This document shows, one piece after another, positions 52,315-60,542 of a stretch of DNA of 64,000 nt. The notes beneath the pieces were generated by a model. That model saw only the letters and a program-made list of their open reading frames with translations. It was not told the DNA's origin and made no database searches. Numbering within the stretch: the stretch's first letter is position 1; each line of letters opens with the position of its first letter. This DNA comes from Gemmatimonadales bacterium (GTDB taxonomy: Bacteria; Gemmatimonadota; Glassbacteria; GWA2-58-10): the NCBI GenBank assembly GCA_024278175.1, contig JAJRTS010000110.1:1-64000 (forward strand), given 5' to 3'. The position numbers and the translations under genes were made by a program.

Positions 52315-52349
52315 CCGGAGGGGTGTGGGGTGGGGCTAAAAACGAGCCG

Positions 52350-52396
52350 ACAACAACAAAAGGACCGCCGGTTACCGGCGGTCCTTTTGTTGTTGT
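52350..52396. terminator. Bidirectional terminator between symporter and isomerase genes
   Basis: ACAACAACAAAAGGACCGCC pairs with its full inverse around a short loop; A-run before and T-run (CTTTTGTTGTTG) after. It serves the convergent genes at 50548 and 52470. Confidence 0.88.
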
Positions 52397-52469
52397 AACT
52401 GATGGGGAATTGTATCCCCGTGTTTTTTGCATTCAGGAATTGCGCTGGCCCTGAGTGCCGGGAATCTCT

Positions 52470-53261
52470 TTATCCACCCTCGAGCCTGCCGAGTTCCTCG
52501 CGCAGGAACCACAAGTCGGCGGCGAACTGCTCCCTCGTATAATCCTTGTAGTATTCCAGGTACAACGGGCCGTCGTAGCCCAGCGTATTCAGTTCGGTCA
52601 GCAGCGGCCGCCAGAGGTGCGCTCCCTGCCGCATGGGACCGGTGTTTGCCTCATCGGCGAACCAGTGGCAATGCACGAAGGCCAGCCGGGGGAACACGCT
52701 GCGCAGGTCCTCCACGTTCTGCCGCACACCGCGGCGGCTCAGCTCCATCATCTGGAAATAGGTATACATGTTGGCGTGACCGGCGGAATCGAGCACGCGC
52801 AGCACTTCCCCGGCCCCGCAGGTGGGCGTATGGGTGTGGTACTCGAAACCGACCCTGATCCCGCGCCGGGCGCCCCGCTCAGCCACGTCGGCCGTGCGGC
52901 TCACCAGCAGGTCCACCTGCTCTTCGTTCATAGAGTCCAGCTCACCGGGGTCGCCCCAGTGGGCGGACCAGACCCGCACCGTGCCGCAGCCCAGGGCCTC
53001 GGCCACATCGAGCTGGGCCTCGAAATCCACCGGCTCATCGTTGAACACCCCGTGGTAGGAGCCGTAGCTGGGCAGGCTGATCCCGGCAGCGGCGCACATC
53101 GCGGCCACCTCACGCACACGCGAGGGCGGTGTACCCGGCGGAAGGTGGTAGTCGCGGCCCGACCACTCCAGGGCTTTTACCCGGTTGCGCTTGCAGATTC
53201 CGATCACTGTTTCCACGCTCTCGCCGGGAAAGGACATGCTGCACAAACCTACCTGGTTCAC
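52470..53261 (-). CDS. Sugar phosphate isomerase/epimerase-like TIM barrel protein
   Basis: 263 aa from GTG (GGAGTGACGAA before it). AP endonuclease 2-type TIM barrel (xylose isomerase-like). Metal-site residues likely lie in VGFEYHTHTP (Glu), LAFVHCHWFADE (His) and LYLEYYKDYTREQ (Glu). Such proteins isomerise or epimerise sugars or inositols in the cytoplasm. It is the last gene of the leftward cluster, 28 bases after the beta-helix gene. Exact substrate unknown. Confidence 0.85.
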   Translation of the reverse strand: MNQVGLCSMSFPGESVETVIGICKRNRVKALEWSGRDYHLPPGTPPSRVREVAAMCAAAGISLPSYGSYHGVFNDEPVDFEAQLDVAEALGCGTVRVWSAHWGDPGELDSMNEEQVDLLVSRTADVAERGARRGIRVGFEYHTHTPTCGAGEVLRVLDSAGHANMYTYFQMMELSRRGVRQNVEDLRSVFPRLAFVHCHWFADEANTGPMRQGAHLWRPLLTELNTLGYDGPLYLEYYKDYTREQFAADLWFLREELGRLEGG

Positions 53262-53289
53262 TTCGTCACTCCTTCTCAAAAATATTTTG

Positions 53290-54627
53290 TTACCGGTATT
53301 CGTAAGCACCCGCGTCGCGGCCCTTGCCGGCGGGACGCTTTTTGCCGTCCCTGTCCACGTCCGGCAGCTCGTCCAGATTTTTCAGCACCCAGTCGAACCC
53401 GCCGATCCTGCGCAGCCGGCTTTTGATCTCGTCCATGCTCATCGCCGCCCCGATAGCGGGGGAGCCTTTGCTCAGGCGCAGGTTGCCGAACTCGGGGTCG
53501 AAAAATCGTGGATCGGCGATCCGGGTAGCGCCATCGTTGCCCGAAAGCTGCCGCCAGGAGTCGAAACTGATTCTGCGCTCGGCAATATGCTCGATTATCT
53601 CGCTTTTGTCGATTCCCCAGATCACGTTGTTGTCGCTGACAACCGAACTCAGGTGATCGCTGTTGACCTCGATGGCGCCGCGCTCTCCGCCGGAGACGAA
53701 GATGTTGTTGACGATCAGCACTTTCTCGCTGGTGGGCATGATATTTACGCCCGTGCGCCCGCGGCCCGGCTCGTAGAGTACGGTGTTGTGCATGATCAGT
53801 GCGCGCTTGGAACCCTGTTCGAACGTGCCCGTGTCCTGGTAGAACGTGATCCCGCCGGCCAGGTTGTTCCACAGCACGTTGTTGCGCACGATCACGTCCT
53901 GCACGTGGGTCATGTTGATTCCGGCCCCGCCTGTTGCGCCGTTGGCGTAGCAGAGATTGCCCTCGATAATGCCGAACGACTCCACCCCGTCGCCGCCGTA
54001 CTCCGGATCGCCGTTAATGTGAATGCCGTTGCCGGAGTTATGGTGCAGGTAATTATTACGGAGGATAAAATTATCGCCGCTGTTGGAGTGGTAGATCCCG
54101 TGCTCTTTCTGGCTGCCGTAGCACTCGTTGTTCTCCATGATCCAGTCGGAGGCATGGTCGGTGAAGATACCCCACGTCCCGTTGCTATATGACACACAAT
54201 TACGCACGGTAATGAATTTACTGTGGCTGATCACTATCCCGCCGCGGGCGGCGCGGGTTACGTTGACCCCGTCGAGAATGACGTTGCTGCAATCATTGAG
54301 CGTCAGGCCGTCGCGCTCACCGCCGCTGCCGACTATGATCGCGTAACGGCTCTCGCCCTTGATCACCAGGGGCTTGTCTGCCGTGCAGCCGCGCCGCACG
54401 TGTGCGCCCCCCGGATAGAACCCGTTGCGGATAATCAGCGTGTCGCCGCCCCACATGTGGTTCACCGCCGTGGACAGGCTGGCGAACACGGCTCCGTGCA
54501 CCGGTTCGGCGCTGTCGTCGCCGCCGGGGGCCAGATAGAACGTGCGGGCCCGGGCCGCGCTTGCGCCAAGAGCGATACATGCGGCGGTCAGCAGCAGGAC
54601 TGAAAGGGATCGGTAGAAAATTTTCAT
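53290..54627 (-). CDS. Secreted right-handed beta-helix repeat protein
   Basis: 445 aa from MKIFYRSLS; signal peptide ends ASAARA. Then FYLAPGGDDSAEPVHGAVFA, typical at the start of polysaccharide-binding or cleaving beta-helix proteins, and many turns with the pattern xIxxNxxxxxxxxGI (NNECYGSQKEHGIYHSN, RNNYLHHNSGNGIHINGD, VRNNVLWNNLAGGITF). The end DRDGKKRPAGKGRDAGAYEY is common in DUF1565/PbH1 proteins. Could be a polysaccharide lyase or epimerase or a binding protein; no catalytic residues can be assigned. Co-directional with the lyase genes upstream, after a 590-base gap. Confidence 0.85.
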   Translation of the reverse strand: MKIFYRSLSVLLLTAACIALGASAARARTFYLAPGGDDSAEPVHGAVFASLSTAVNHMWGGDTLIIRNGFYPGGAHVRRGCTADKPLVIKGESRYAIIVGSGGERDGLTLNDCSNVILDGVNVTRAARGGIVISHSKFITVRNCVSYSNGTWGIFTDHASDWIMENNECYGSQKEHGIYHSNSGDNFILRNNYLHHNSGNGIHINGDPEYGGDGVESFGIIEGNLCYANGATGGAGINMTHVQDVIVRNNVLWNNLAGGITFYQDTGTFEQGSKRALIMHNTVLYEPGRGRTGVNIMPTSEKVLIVNNIFVSGGERGAIEVNSDHLSSVVSDNNVIWGIDKSEIIEHIAERRISFDSWRQLSGNDGATRIADPRFFDPEFGNLRLSKGSPAIGAAMSMDEIKSRLRRIGGFDWVLKNLDELPDVDRDGKKRPAGKGRDAGAYEYR

Positions 54628-54786
54628 CGCGGCTTCCTCCGGTTTACAGGTTAGTTCAGGCTGCGCGGCTTCACGGCCCGGACAAAGGCATAAAAACCAC
54701 ACTTTTGTCCGGCGGCAATTACTTTCTTTCGGAACAAAAGCTGGTACAAACACTATATTATGAACTGTTTTTCATCACAACCTTTT
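54628..54786. other. Upstream region of the beta-helix gene
   Basis: About 160 bases between the beta-helix start and the TA-ended element. AT-rich near 54745-54786. No gene or defined promoter supported. Confidence 0.4.
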
Positions 54787-55014
54787 TAGAGTATTTCTCG
54801 AAACAATTGTCCGCTTGGTTTTCCCTCGAAGGGGCGTTTCTTCCCTTGTAGGGGCGAGGCATGCCTCGCCCGCAAAGGATACAGCAGGCGCACAGGTTGA
54901 CGGGCGACACGTGTGTCGCCCCTACGATATTCTACGAACAACGGAAGTTTTTCCGTACCATTGTCAGGATTTTCTTTTCCTTGCAAAAAGACAAAACTTT
55001 CGAGAAATACTATA
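54787..55014. mobile_element. 228-bp element with about 25-bp terminal inverted repeats and TA ends (family 3)
   Basis: AGTATTTCTCGAAA at 54790-54803 is exactly inverse to 54998-55011; with flanking matches (TA at both tips, TTGTC inside) about 21 of 25 positions agree. TA at each end recalls Tc1/mariner or IS630-type target duplication. No coding frame; a GC-rich double palindrome occupies 54848-54925. It lies between the GH109-like and beta-helix genes and splits the carbohydrate cluster. Confidence 0.7.
54848..54925. repeat. GC-rich double palindrome (REP-like), second copy
   Basis: GGGCGAGGCATGCCTCGCCC is one hairpin; GGGCGACACGTGTGTCGCCC is the other, about 30 bases away, and GTAGGGGC / GCCCCTAC close the whole. 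Same design as 21851-21900. Confidence 0.75.
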
Positions 55015-55164
55015 GTTTTTTGCCGTATCAGGGGGCAGGGTACAACGATGTCCGTAACCATACAACTGCTCCTCCGGGGGCCGAGGGCTGGCCCGAGTGG
55101 CTGGATTTGCATATACCGAAGTGGTGAGTGGTGCAGCATAAAAGCTTCAATTTTATTCTAACAA

Positions 55165-55194
55165 GGAAAGGGCCGCCGACCGGCGGCCCTTTCC
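55165..55194. terminator. Hairpin downstream of the GH109-like gene
   Basis: GGAAAGGGCCGCCG pairs exactly with CGGCGGCCCTTTCC over a two-base loop. It lies 27 bases after the stop of the minus-strand gene. On the minus strand it is followed by TTGTTAGAATAAAATTG, a weak T-run, so termination strength is uncertain. Confidence 0.65.
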
Positions 55195-55220
55195 CCGTAG
55201 TATCACTGCCGTGTAATGTC

Positions 55221-56573
55221 TTACATATCCGTAATAAAAATCGGCTTGTTGGTATTCCATTTGCCGCGGGTAAAGTCCGGGCAGTCCACCGGTTTGCCGC
55301 GGCCGGCAACCGACATCTCGCTCAGGGGGCTGACCGCGCTCCAGGCCGCCGCGTCGTAGACGTCCATGTCCGGGTAACGGCCGCTGCGCAGCGAGTCGAT
55401 AAAGCGGTAGTGCATCAGGAAATCCATCCCGCCGTGGCCGCCGCCGATCGCTTTCTCACCCAGTTTTTTCCACAGCGGATGCTGGAACTCGGCCATGTAC
55501 TCCGAGAGCGGCTGCCAGGTGTGCGGCTCACTGCGATGTTCGATATAAATCTGGTCCGGGTAGCCCTGAAAAATGCCCTTGGTGCCCTGGATCAGGTTCT
55601 TGCGGCTGTAGGGGCGCGGAAGGTTGCAGTCGTGGACCACCAGGATCGTGATACCGCTCTTGGTGCGGATCAGGCTGCTGTTGACATCGCCGCACTTGTA
55701 CTGGATTTTCGCGCGCGGGTCATCGGCGCCGAACTCGTTGATTGCGTACTGGTTCAGCCCGCCCGTGCGGCTGCTCATGGAGATCAGGTAGTCGAACTGG
55801 TCGCCGTGGTTGATATTGGTGTACTCGCTTATCGGGCCCAGGCCGTGGGTGGGGTAGATGTTGCCGTTACGATTGATCGTGTGGGGCAGGCGCCACGGGC
55901 CCTCGCCGTCCTTGGCGAACTTGAGCGCGCGCAGGTCGTGAAGGTAGCCGCACTCGGCGTTGGCCAGCGTGCCCAGCAGGCCTTGGCGGATCATGTTGAG
56001 CACGGTCAGCTCGGGTTCGCCGTAGCAGCAGTTCTCCATGATCACGCAGTGTTTGCCGGTTTTCTCGCTGGTTTCGACTATTTCCCAGCACTCGTCCAGT
56101 GTTATCGCCACCGGGACTTCCACATAGGCGTGCTTGCCGGCTTTCATCGCCTCCACGGCCATCGGTACGTGCAGCTTCCACGGCGTGGCGATATAGACCA
56201 CGTCCACGTCTTCCTGCTGGCAGAGCTGCTTGTAGGCCTCCGGGCCATCGGTAAAACTCTTCGGCTTGGGCCGGCCCGCCTCTACTGCCAGCTTCCGGGC
56301 GTTCTCCACCTTGGATTGCACGATGTCGCAGACGGCGGTCAACGTGCAGCCGGGAAGCCTCAGCATGTTGCGCACGTGGCCCGTGCCCCGGCCACCCACG
56401 CCGATAATCCCGATCCGCACGTGATCCATTTTAGGGGGAACCGGGATTGGCGAGGGCGGAGCGGAGAGCGGCGCGGCGTTCGCTTTCGATGAAACCGCCG
56501 CGCCCAGGGCCAGGGCAGCGGCCGCTGTCGCGCCTTTTTTGAGGAAATCCCTCCTGTCGAAATCCTTCGCCAT
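55221..56573 (-). CDS. Gfo/Idh/MocA-family oxidoreductase, GH109-like, Tat-exported
   Basis: 450 aa; GGAGG seven bases before ATG. Tat signal FDRRDFLKKGATAAAALALG. NAD-binding Rossmann motif IGIIGVGGRGTGHVRNML (about 54), then KHAYVEVPVAITLDECWEIV (about 147) with the GH109-type YVEVP motif, and HGLGPISEYTNINHGDQFDY (about 240) with the conserved HGxGP. GH109 enzymes remove alpha-GalNAc using bound NAD+ by a redox elimination mechanism; related proteins may act on other sugars. In the leftward run after the heparinase-like gene. Confidence 0.88.
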   Translation of the reverse strand: MAKDFDRRDFLKKGATAAAALALGAAVSSKANAAPLSAPPSPIPVPPKMDHVRIGIIGVGGRGTGHVRNMLRLPGCTLTAVCDIVQSKVENARKLAVEAGRPKPKSFTDGPEAYKQLCQQEDVDVVYIATPWKLHVPMAVEAMKAGKHAYVEVPVAITLDECWEIVETSEKTGKHCVIMENCCYGEPELTVLNMIRQGLLGTLANAECGYLHDLRALKFAKDGEGPWRLPHTINRNGNIYPTHGLGPISEYTNINHGDQFDYLISMSSRTGGLNQYAINEFGADDPRAKIQYKCGDVNSSLIRTKSGITILVVHDCNLPRPYSRKNLIQGTKGIFQGYPDQIYIEHRSEPHTWQPLSEYMAEFQHPLWKKLGEKAIGGGHGGMDFLMHYRFIDSLRSGRYPDMDVYDAAAWSAVSPLSEMSVAGRGKPVDCPDFTRGKWNTNKPIFITDM

Positions 56574-56654
56574 CGTGCACCTCCGCGTTAGTTGTGGTTA
56601 GATATGTTGGATTTACGGATTTGATTAGCGATTGTTCAGTACAGGTCAAAACAC

Positions 56655-58637
56655 TCATTGGAGCAAGCCGGTCCCGGAACTTCGCATTACCAGCACCCGG
56701 CCATCGAGCCGGATGCGGATCGCACCGCCTTCGATCCTCGCGCTCACCTCGCCCAGCGGCGGGTTCCAGGCGTTGGGGTCGGCGGGGACATCTGTAACCT
56801 CGATCACGGTCAGAAATAAGTGGTCGGTGCCTGCCGAGGGGTCCGTGATCTCGAAACGTCCCACCCCCATGCCCTCGACCGCGGCGTACTTACCCCGGGG
56901 CTGAATCTTGCGTCCCCCCACCTCGAAACTGTCGACCCAGGCCACGGCGGCCTGAGCGGGCAGCAGCACCGTGGCCACAGCCCGTCCTCCCTGGCGATCC
57001 ACGGTGAACCGGCGGCCCTCCAGCGATATTTCCGGGTAAGTGGGGCAGTGCCAGAGCACGCGCACGCTCAGCTCCGCTCGCGCGGTGCGCACCTTGTCGA
57101 GCACCACCACGAACCGGTTATCGACAAACGCCACCTCGCGGGTAACAGCCTCCGCGCGGCCCTCCGGGTAGGCGGCTGTAAAATATCCGGCCGCATAGGA
57201 ATACCAGTCTTCCTCAACATACTCCAGCAGGTCACCGGTCTCGGCGCGGGAGTTGGCCAGGTACTTGCCAATCGTGTTATCGCTCTGGCTGCTGAACACC
57301 CGCTGGCCGCCTTCCTCCTGCGGGAGGGCCGGATCGGTGATCAGGATCGAGTTGTGGGCCACGGTGCGATGCCAGTACGCGGTGCGAAACTCGCCGGAGA
57401 AGGTGAGGTAGTGGCCGCTGTCGATCAGCAGCGGGGCGCGGCGGAAAATATCCACGTGCCCCTGGTCGAAATGGCCGTGGTTGCCAAAATAGTTGCCGCA
57501 CTTGAAAAAAACAGTTGTACCGTTGTTCTCCCAGCCGCTTTTCCAGATAACCATCCCCAGGCCATCGCGGCTGAATACGGCCCGCGCCGGCAGGGAACTG
57601 ACCGGCGCGGCTTCCAGCGTGGGGTCGAAGTTCAGAAAATAGACATAGGCCGTGGGCTGCTCCACAACCCGGCCCGCGTTCTCTGTGATCAGCTTCTTCA
57701 GGAAACCCTGGCACACCGGGTCGCGGTAGGCGGCGTTGCGCTCGCTCACGGCGCGGAACGTGTAGAAATCCGAGGTCAGGCTGTAGCTGTCGCCGAAACG
57801 AAGGTAGCTGCCGTCGGGGTAGCGGCCGTAGATGTTGAACAGCATTTCCCTGCGCGCCCAGCCGTCCTGCTCCCTGTCGATCATCTCCCACAGGTTTTCA
57901 CCGGTGGCGGAACGCCAACAGGAGATAAAATGCCCGGTCAGCCACATGGTGTACTTGCGGCCGTAGCCGAAACCGTTGTGCACCGCGCCATCCTGCAGCC
58001 GGCGGGCCGGGAAAAGACGCTCCAGGAAAAAATCGCCGCCGTACTCGATAAAGCTTTCCGCCTGCGGGTGCTCACCGGCCAGGGCCAGCCCGGCCAGAGC
58101 CACGCCCATGGCCCAGCCGTACATGCGGGTATGGAAAATATGTGAGTCGCCGCCAAGTTCCCGGATAAGACTATTTGCAGCCGTGGCAATGTTCTCCCCG
58201 GCCACTTTCCTGCTTGCCTTGTCGAATGAGGGGTGGCCATGCAGCCAGTCGTAGGCCATGGCATAAAAACCCAGCACTTCGCCCTGTGTGGTGGTGGGGT
58301 TTTCGCAGTCGATCGGTTGACGCAACTTTGCAATCGCACGTTCCGCGGCTGCACGGGAAAGCTCAATCGAATCGGGACAGGCTTGCAGGATCAGCGCCCG
58401 CAGAGCGTCGTTGGGCAGGGAGCCGTGCAGTTGCTCGCGGACCACGGCGGCGTCCTCGCGCTCGTAGCGCGAGCGCAGCCTCGCCAGGGTCAGGCCCCGG
58501 CCGCTGTCCCAGCCGCCGGAGCGAAAGAACAGGCGAGGATGCATCTCAATTACCGGAGATGCAGCCGCAAGAAGGGAATGGGTTCCGGCAACGAACATAA
58601 CTGCAAACAAAAACGGGTAAAAAGAGTGGAGCTTCAT
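56655..58637 (-). CDS. Secreted heparinase II/III-like polysaccharide lyase
   Basis: 660 aa from MKLHSFYPFL; signal peptide ends LLAAAS. The N-terminal part (about 30-330) is an alpha/alpha toroid-like region (MAYDWLHGHPSFDKASRKVA, FHTRMYGWAMGVALAGLALA). The C-terminal beta region has the Hepar_II_III signature CGNYFGNHGHFDQGHVDIFR (about 385) with His residues, then SGHYLTFSGEFRTAYWHRTV. Such lyases cleave uronate-containing glycans by beta-elimination; ulvan, alginate, heparin-type or chondroitin-type substrates are all possible. Weak ribosome-binding site; a TTG three codons upstream is an alternative start. 34 bases downstream of the amidase gene. Confidence 0.87.
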   Translation of the reverse strand: MKLHSFYPFLFAVMFVAGTHSLLAAASPVIEMHPRLFFRSGGWDSGRGLTLARLRSRYEREDAAVVREQLHGSLPNDALRALILQACPDSIELSRAAAERAIAKLRQPIDCENPTTTQGEVLGFYAMAYDWLHGHPSFDKASRKVAGENIATAANSLIRELGGDSHIFHTRMYGWAMGVALAGLALAGEHPQAESFIEYGGDFFLERLFPARRLQDGAVHNGFGYGRKYTMWLTGHFISCWRSATGENLWEMIDREQDGWARREMLFNIYGRYPDGSYLRFGDSYSLTSDFYTFRAVSERNAAYRDPVCQGFLKKLITENAGRVVEQPTAYVYFLNFDPTLEAAPVSSLPARAVFSRDGLGMVIWKSGWENNGTTVFFKCGNYFGNHGHFDQGHVDIFRRAPLLIDSGHYLTFSGEFRTAYWHRTVAHNSILITDPALPQEEGGQRVFSSQSDNTIGKYLANSRAETGDLLEYVEEDWYSYAAGYFTAAYPEGRAEAVTREVAFVDNRFVVVLDKVRTARAELSVRVLWHCPTYPEISLEGRRFTVDRQGGRAVATVLLPAQAAVAWVDSFEVGGRKIQPRGKYAAVEGMGVGRFEITDPSAGTDHLFLTVIEVTDVPADPNAWNPPLGEVSARIEGGAIRIRLDGRVLVMRSSGTGLLQ

Positions 58638-58671
58638 GATAGTCAAAAGCCCGTTCTGAGATGGTTGGCTG

Positions 58672-60297
58672 TTACGTGGAGGGAAACTCCACGGTGGGCA
58701 GCAGGCGCGGTGGCTTGCGCGCGCCCGTGGCCTGCTCGAACGCGTAGGCGAGCCCGATCAGCAGCGGCTCACTCCAGGCGCGGCCCCAGAAACTGACTCC
58801 CAACGGCAGGCCGAACAGCCAGCTGAACGGAAGGGTAACGTGGGGGTAGCCGGCTACCGCGGGCAGCCCGGAGTTTCCGCCGAGCAGGTGGTCGCCGCCC
58901 AGCGGGTCGGTCATCCCGGCCGGGCCGGAGGTTGGGCTGAAAATGGCGTCCAGGCCGTATTTGTCCATCACCGCGTCGATTCCCTCCGTGCGGCTGAGCC
59001 TGCGGCACTCGGCCAGGGCGTCCGTGTACTTCTTGTCCGTCAGCGGACCTTTCTGAACCGCTTCTTCCATGATCTGCTGGCCGAAAAAGACCAGCTCGCG
59101 GTTCGCGTTGGCCGTGTTGAAATCAATCACGTCCTGCAGCGATTTGACCGGAGCCGATGGTCCCAGCCAGTCGAAATAGGCTTTGAGCCCGTGCTTGAAC
59201 TCGTACTGCATCACGGTGTTTTCGTGGGGCCAGAGCTTGGGCGAGGGCAACTCCACCGGGTCGATAACCTCCGCCCCCGCCTCCCTGAGCGCTACGACCG
59301 ACTGCTCCACAATCGGGTCCACCAGGTAGCTGATGCCGAAATACTTGCGGGCGACCCCGATTTTTTTCCCGCTCAAGGCCCCCGGATCCAGATACCTTGT
59401 GTAGTCCTGGCCGAAATGGTTCCTGCCGGCAGCGGTGGCCCTGTCGTTGACATCCGCGCCGGCGATAGCGTTCAGCAGCACGGCGGCATCGGCCACCGTG
59501 CGCGCCATCGGACCGGCCGTGTCCTGGGTGTGGGAGATCGGGATAATCCCGCTGCGGCCCACCAGCCCCACCGTGGGTTTGATCCCCACGATCCCGCAGA
59601 CCGAGCTCGGTCCCACAATCGAGCCGTCGGTTTCCGTGCCCACGGCCAGCGCGCACAGGTTGGCCGCAACCCCGGCGGCGGAGCCCGCACTGGAGCCGCT
59701 GGGGTTGCGGTCGAGGGCGTATGGATTGGCTGTCTGCCCGCCCCGGGCGCTCCATCCGCTGGTGGAGCGCCAGCCGCGATAGTTGGCCCACTCGCTCAGG
59801 TTGGCCTTGCCCAGGATCACCGCTCCGGCGGCCCTGAGTCCCGCCGCTACCCGGCTGTCCGCGGGCGCGACCGAGCCCTCCAGGGCCAGCGACCCGGCGG
59901 TGGTGGTCATCCTGTCCGCGCTGGCGATATTGTCCTTGAGCAGCACCGGGATCCCGTGCAGCGGCCCGCGGTCCTGGCCGGCGGTAAGCTCGTCGTCGAG
60001 CTGAGCGGCGATTGCCCGCGCGTCCGGGTTGAGTTCGAGAACCGCGTTCAGGCCCAGCGGACGGTCTACCTGAGCAATCCGCTCCAGGTATTTTTCCGTG
60101 ACAGCGGCGCAGGAATATTTACCCTCGCGGATAGCTTTGCCAAGCGTGGCCACACCCATCTCTTCCAGCTCGAAATTTTTTACCGAGGGTGGCTCGTCGG
60201 CTTTTTCATCCCTTTTGCCTGTACCGGTGCAGCCGGTGGCGGCCAGCCCCGCGCCCAGCATCAGGAAATTGCGTCTGTTGAGATGGCTCTCTGTCAT
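58672..60297 (-). CDS. Amidase signature family protein, Tat lipoprotein
   Basis: 541 aa. Tat signal LNRRNFLMLGAGLAATGC with a lipobox Cys, so it acts outside the cytoplasm. Catalytic Lys-Ser-cisSer triad of amidases: Lys in GIPVLLKDNIASADRM (about 117), Ser in SGSSAGSAAGVAANLCA (about 195) and the nucleophile in TDGSIVGPSSVCGIVGIKP (about 217). It hydrolyses an amide bond; in this cluster an N-acyl sugar or peptide linkage is conceivable, but other substrates are equally possible. Sits between two lyase-like genes on the same strand. Confidence 0.9.
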   Translation of the reverse strand: MTESHLNRRNFLMLGAGLAATGCTGTGKRDEKADEPPSVKNFELEEMGVATLGKAIREGKYSCAAVTEKYLERIAQVDRPLGLNAVLELNPDARAIAAQLDDELTAGQDRGPLHGIPVLLKDNIASADRMTTTAGSLALEGSVAPADSRVAAGLRAAGAVILGKANLSEWANYRGWRSTSGWSARGGQTANPYALDRNPSGSSAGSAAGVAANLCALAVGTETDGSIVGPSSVCGIVGIKPTVGLVGRSGIIPISHTQDTAGPMARTVADAAVLLNAIAGADVNDRATAAGRNHFGQDYTRYLDPGALSGKKIGVARKYFGISYLVDPIVEQSVVALREAGAEVIDPVELPSPKLWPHENTVMQYEFKHGLKAYFDWLGPSAPVKSLQDVIDFNTANANRELVFFGQQIMEEAVQKGPLTDKKYTDALAECRRLSRTEGIDAVMDKYGLDAIFSPTSGPAGMTDPLGGDHLLGGNSGLPAVAGYPHVTLPFSWLFGLPLGVSFWGRAWSEPLLIGLAYAFEQATGARKPPRLLPTVEFPST

Positions 60298-60542
60298 CGG
60301 GCGCCTCGCGGGACGATTGAGAATTTTTATCCGGGAACCAGTGTGTGCTTGGAAGCTGTTTCATAACTGGATTTTATTTTAGTTTTCGCCCGTTGCCGGT
60401 CAATCCCTAAAAACACACCCCTGTTTTCCCCTTTACCCAAGGGGGACTAAAACCGCATAATCCCAGCCAATATGGTAAAATACAGAGGCCTGCCAATCCA
60501 TATATAACACGCGACCAAGCAGATAGAAACATGCGCCGCGTT
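60298..60542. other. Spacer between the amidase and dockerin-bearing lyase genes
   Basis: About 245 bases. No gene, repeat or clear terminator. The amidase's GAGGCG ribosome-binding site lies at its left end. Confidence 0.4.

Noticed and set aside
54848-54925. Intrinsic terminator
   Set aside because: Two GC-rich hairpins without T-runs, bounded by inverted GTAGGGGC edges and lying inside a transposon-like unit; more likely a REP-like palindrome.
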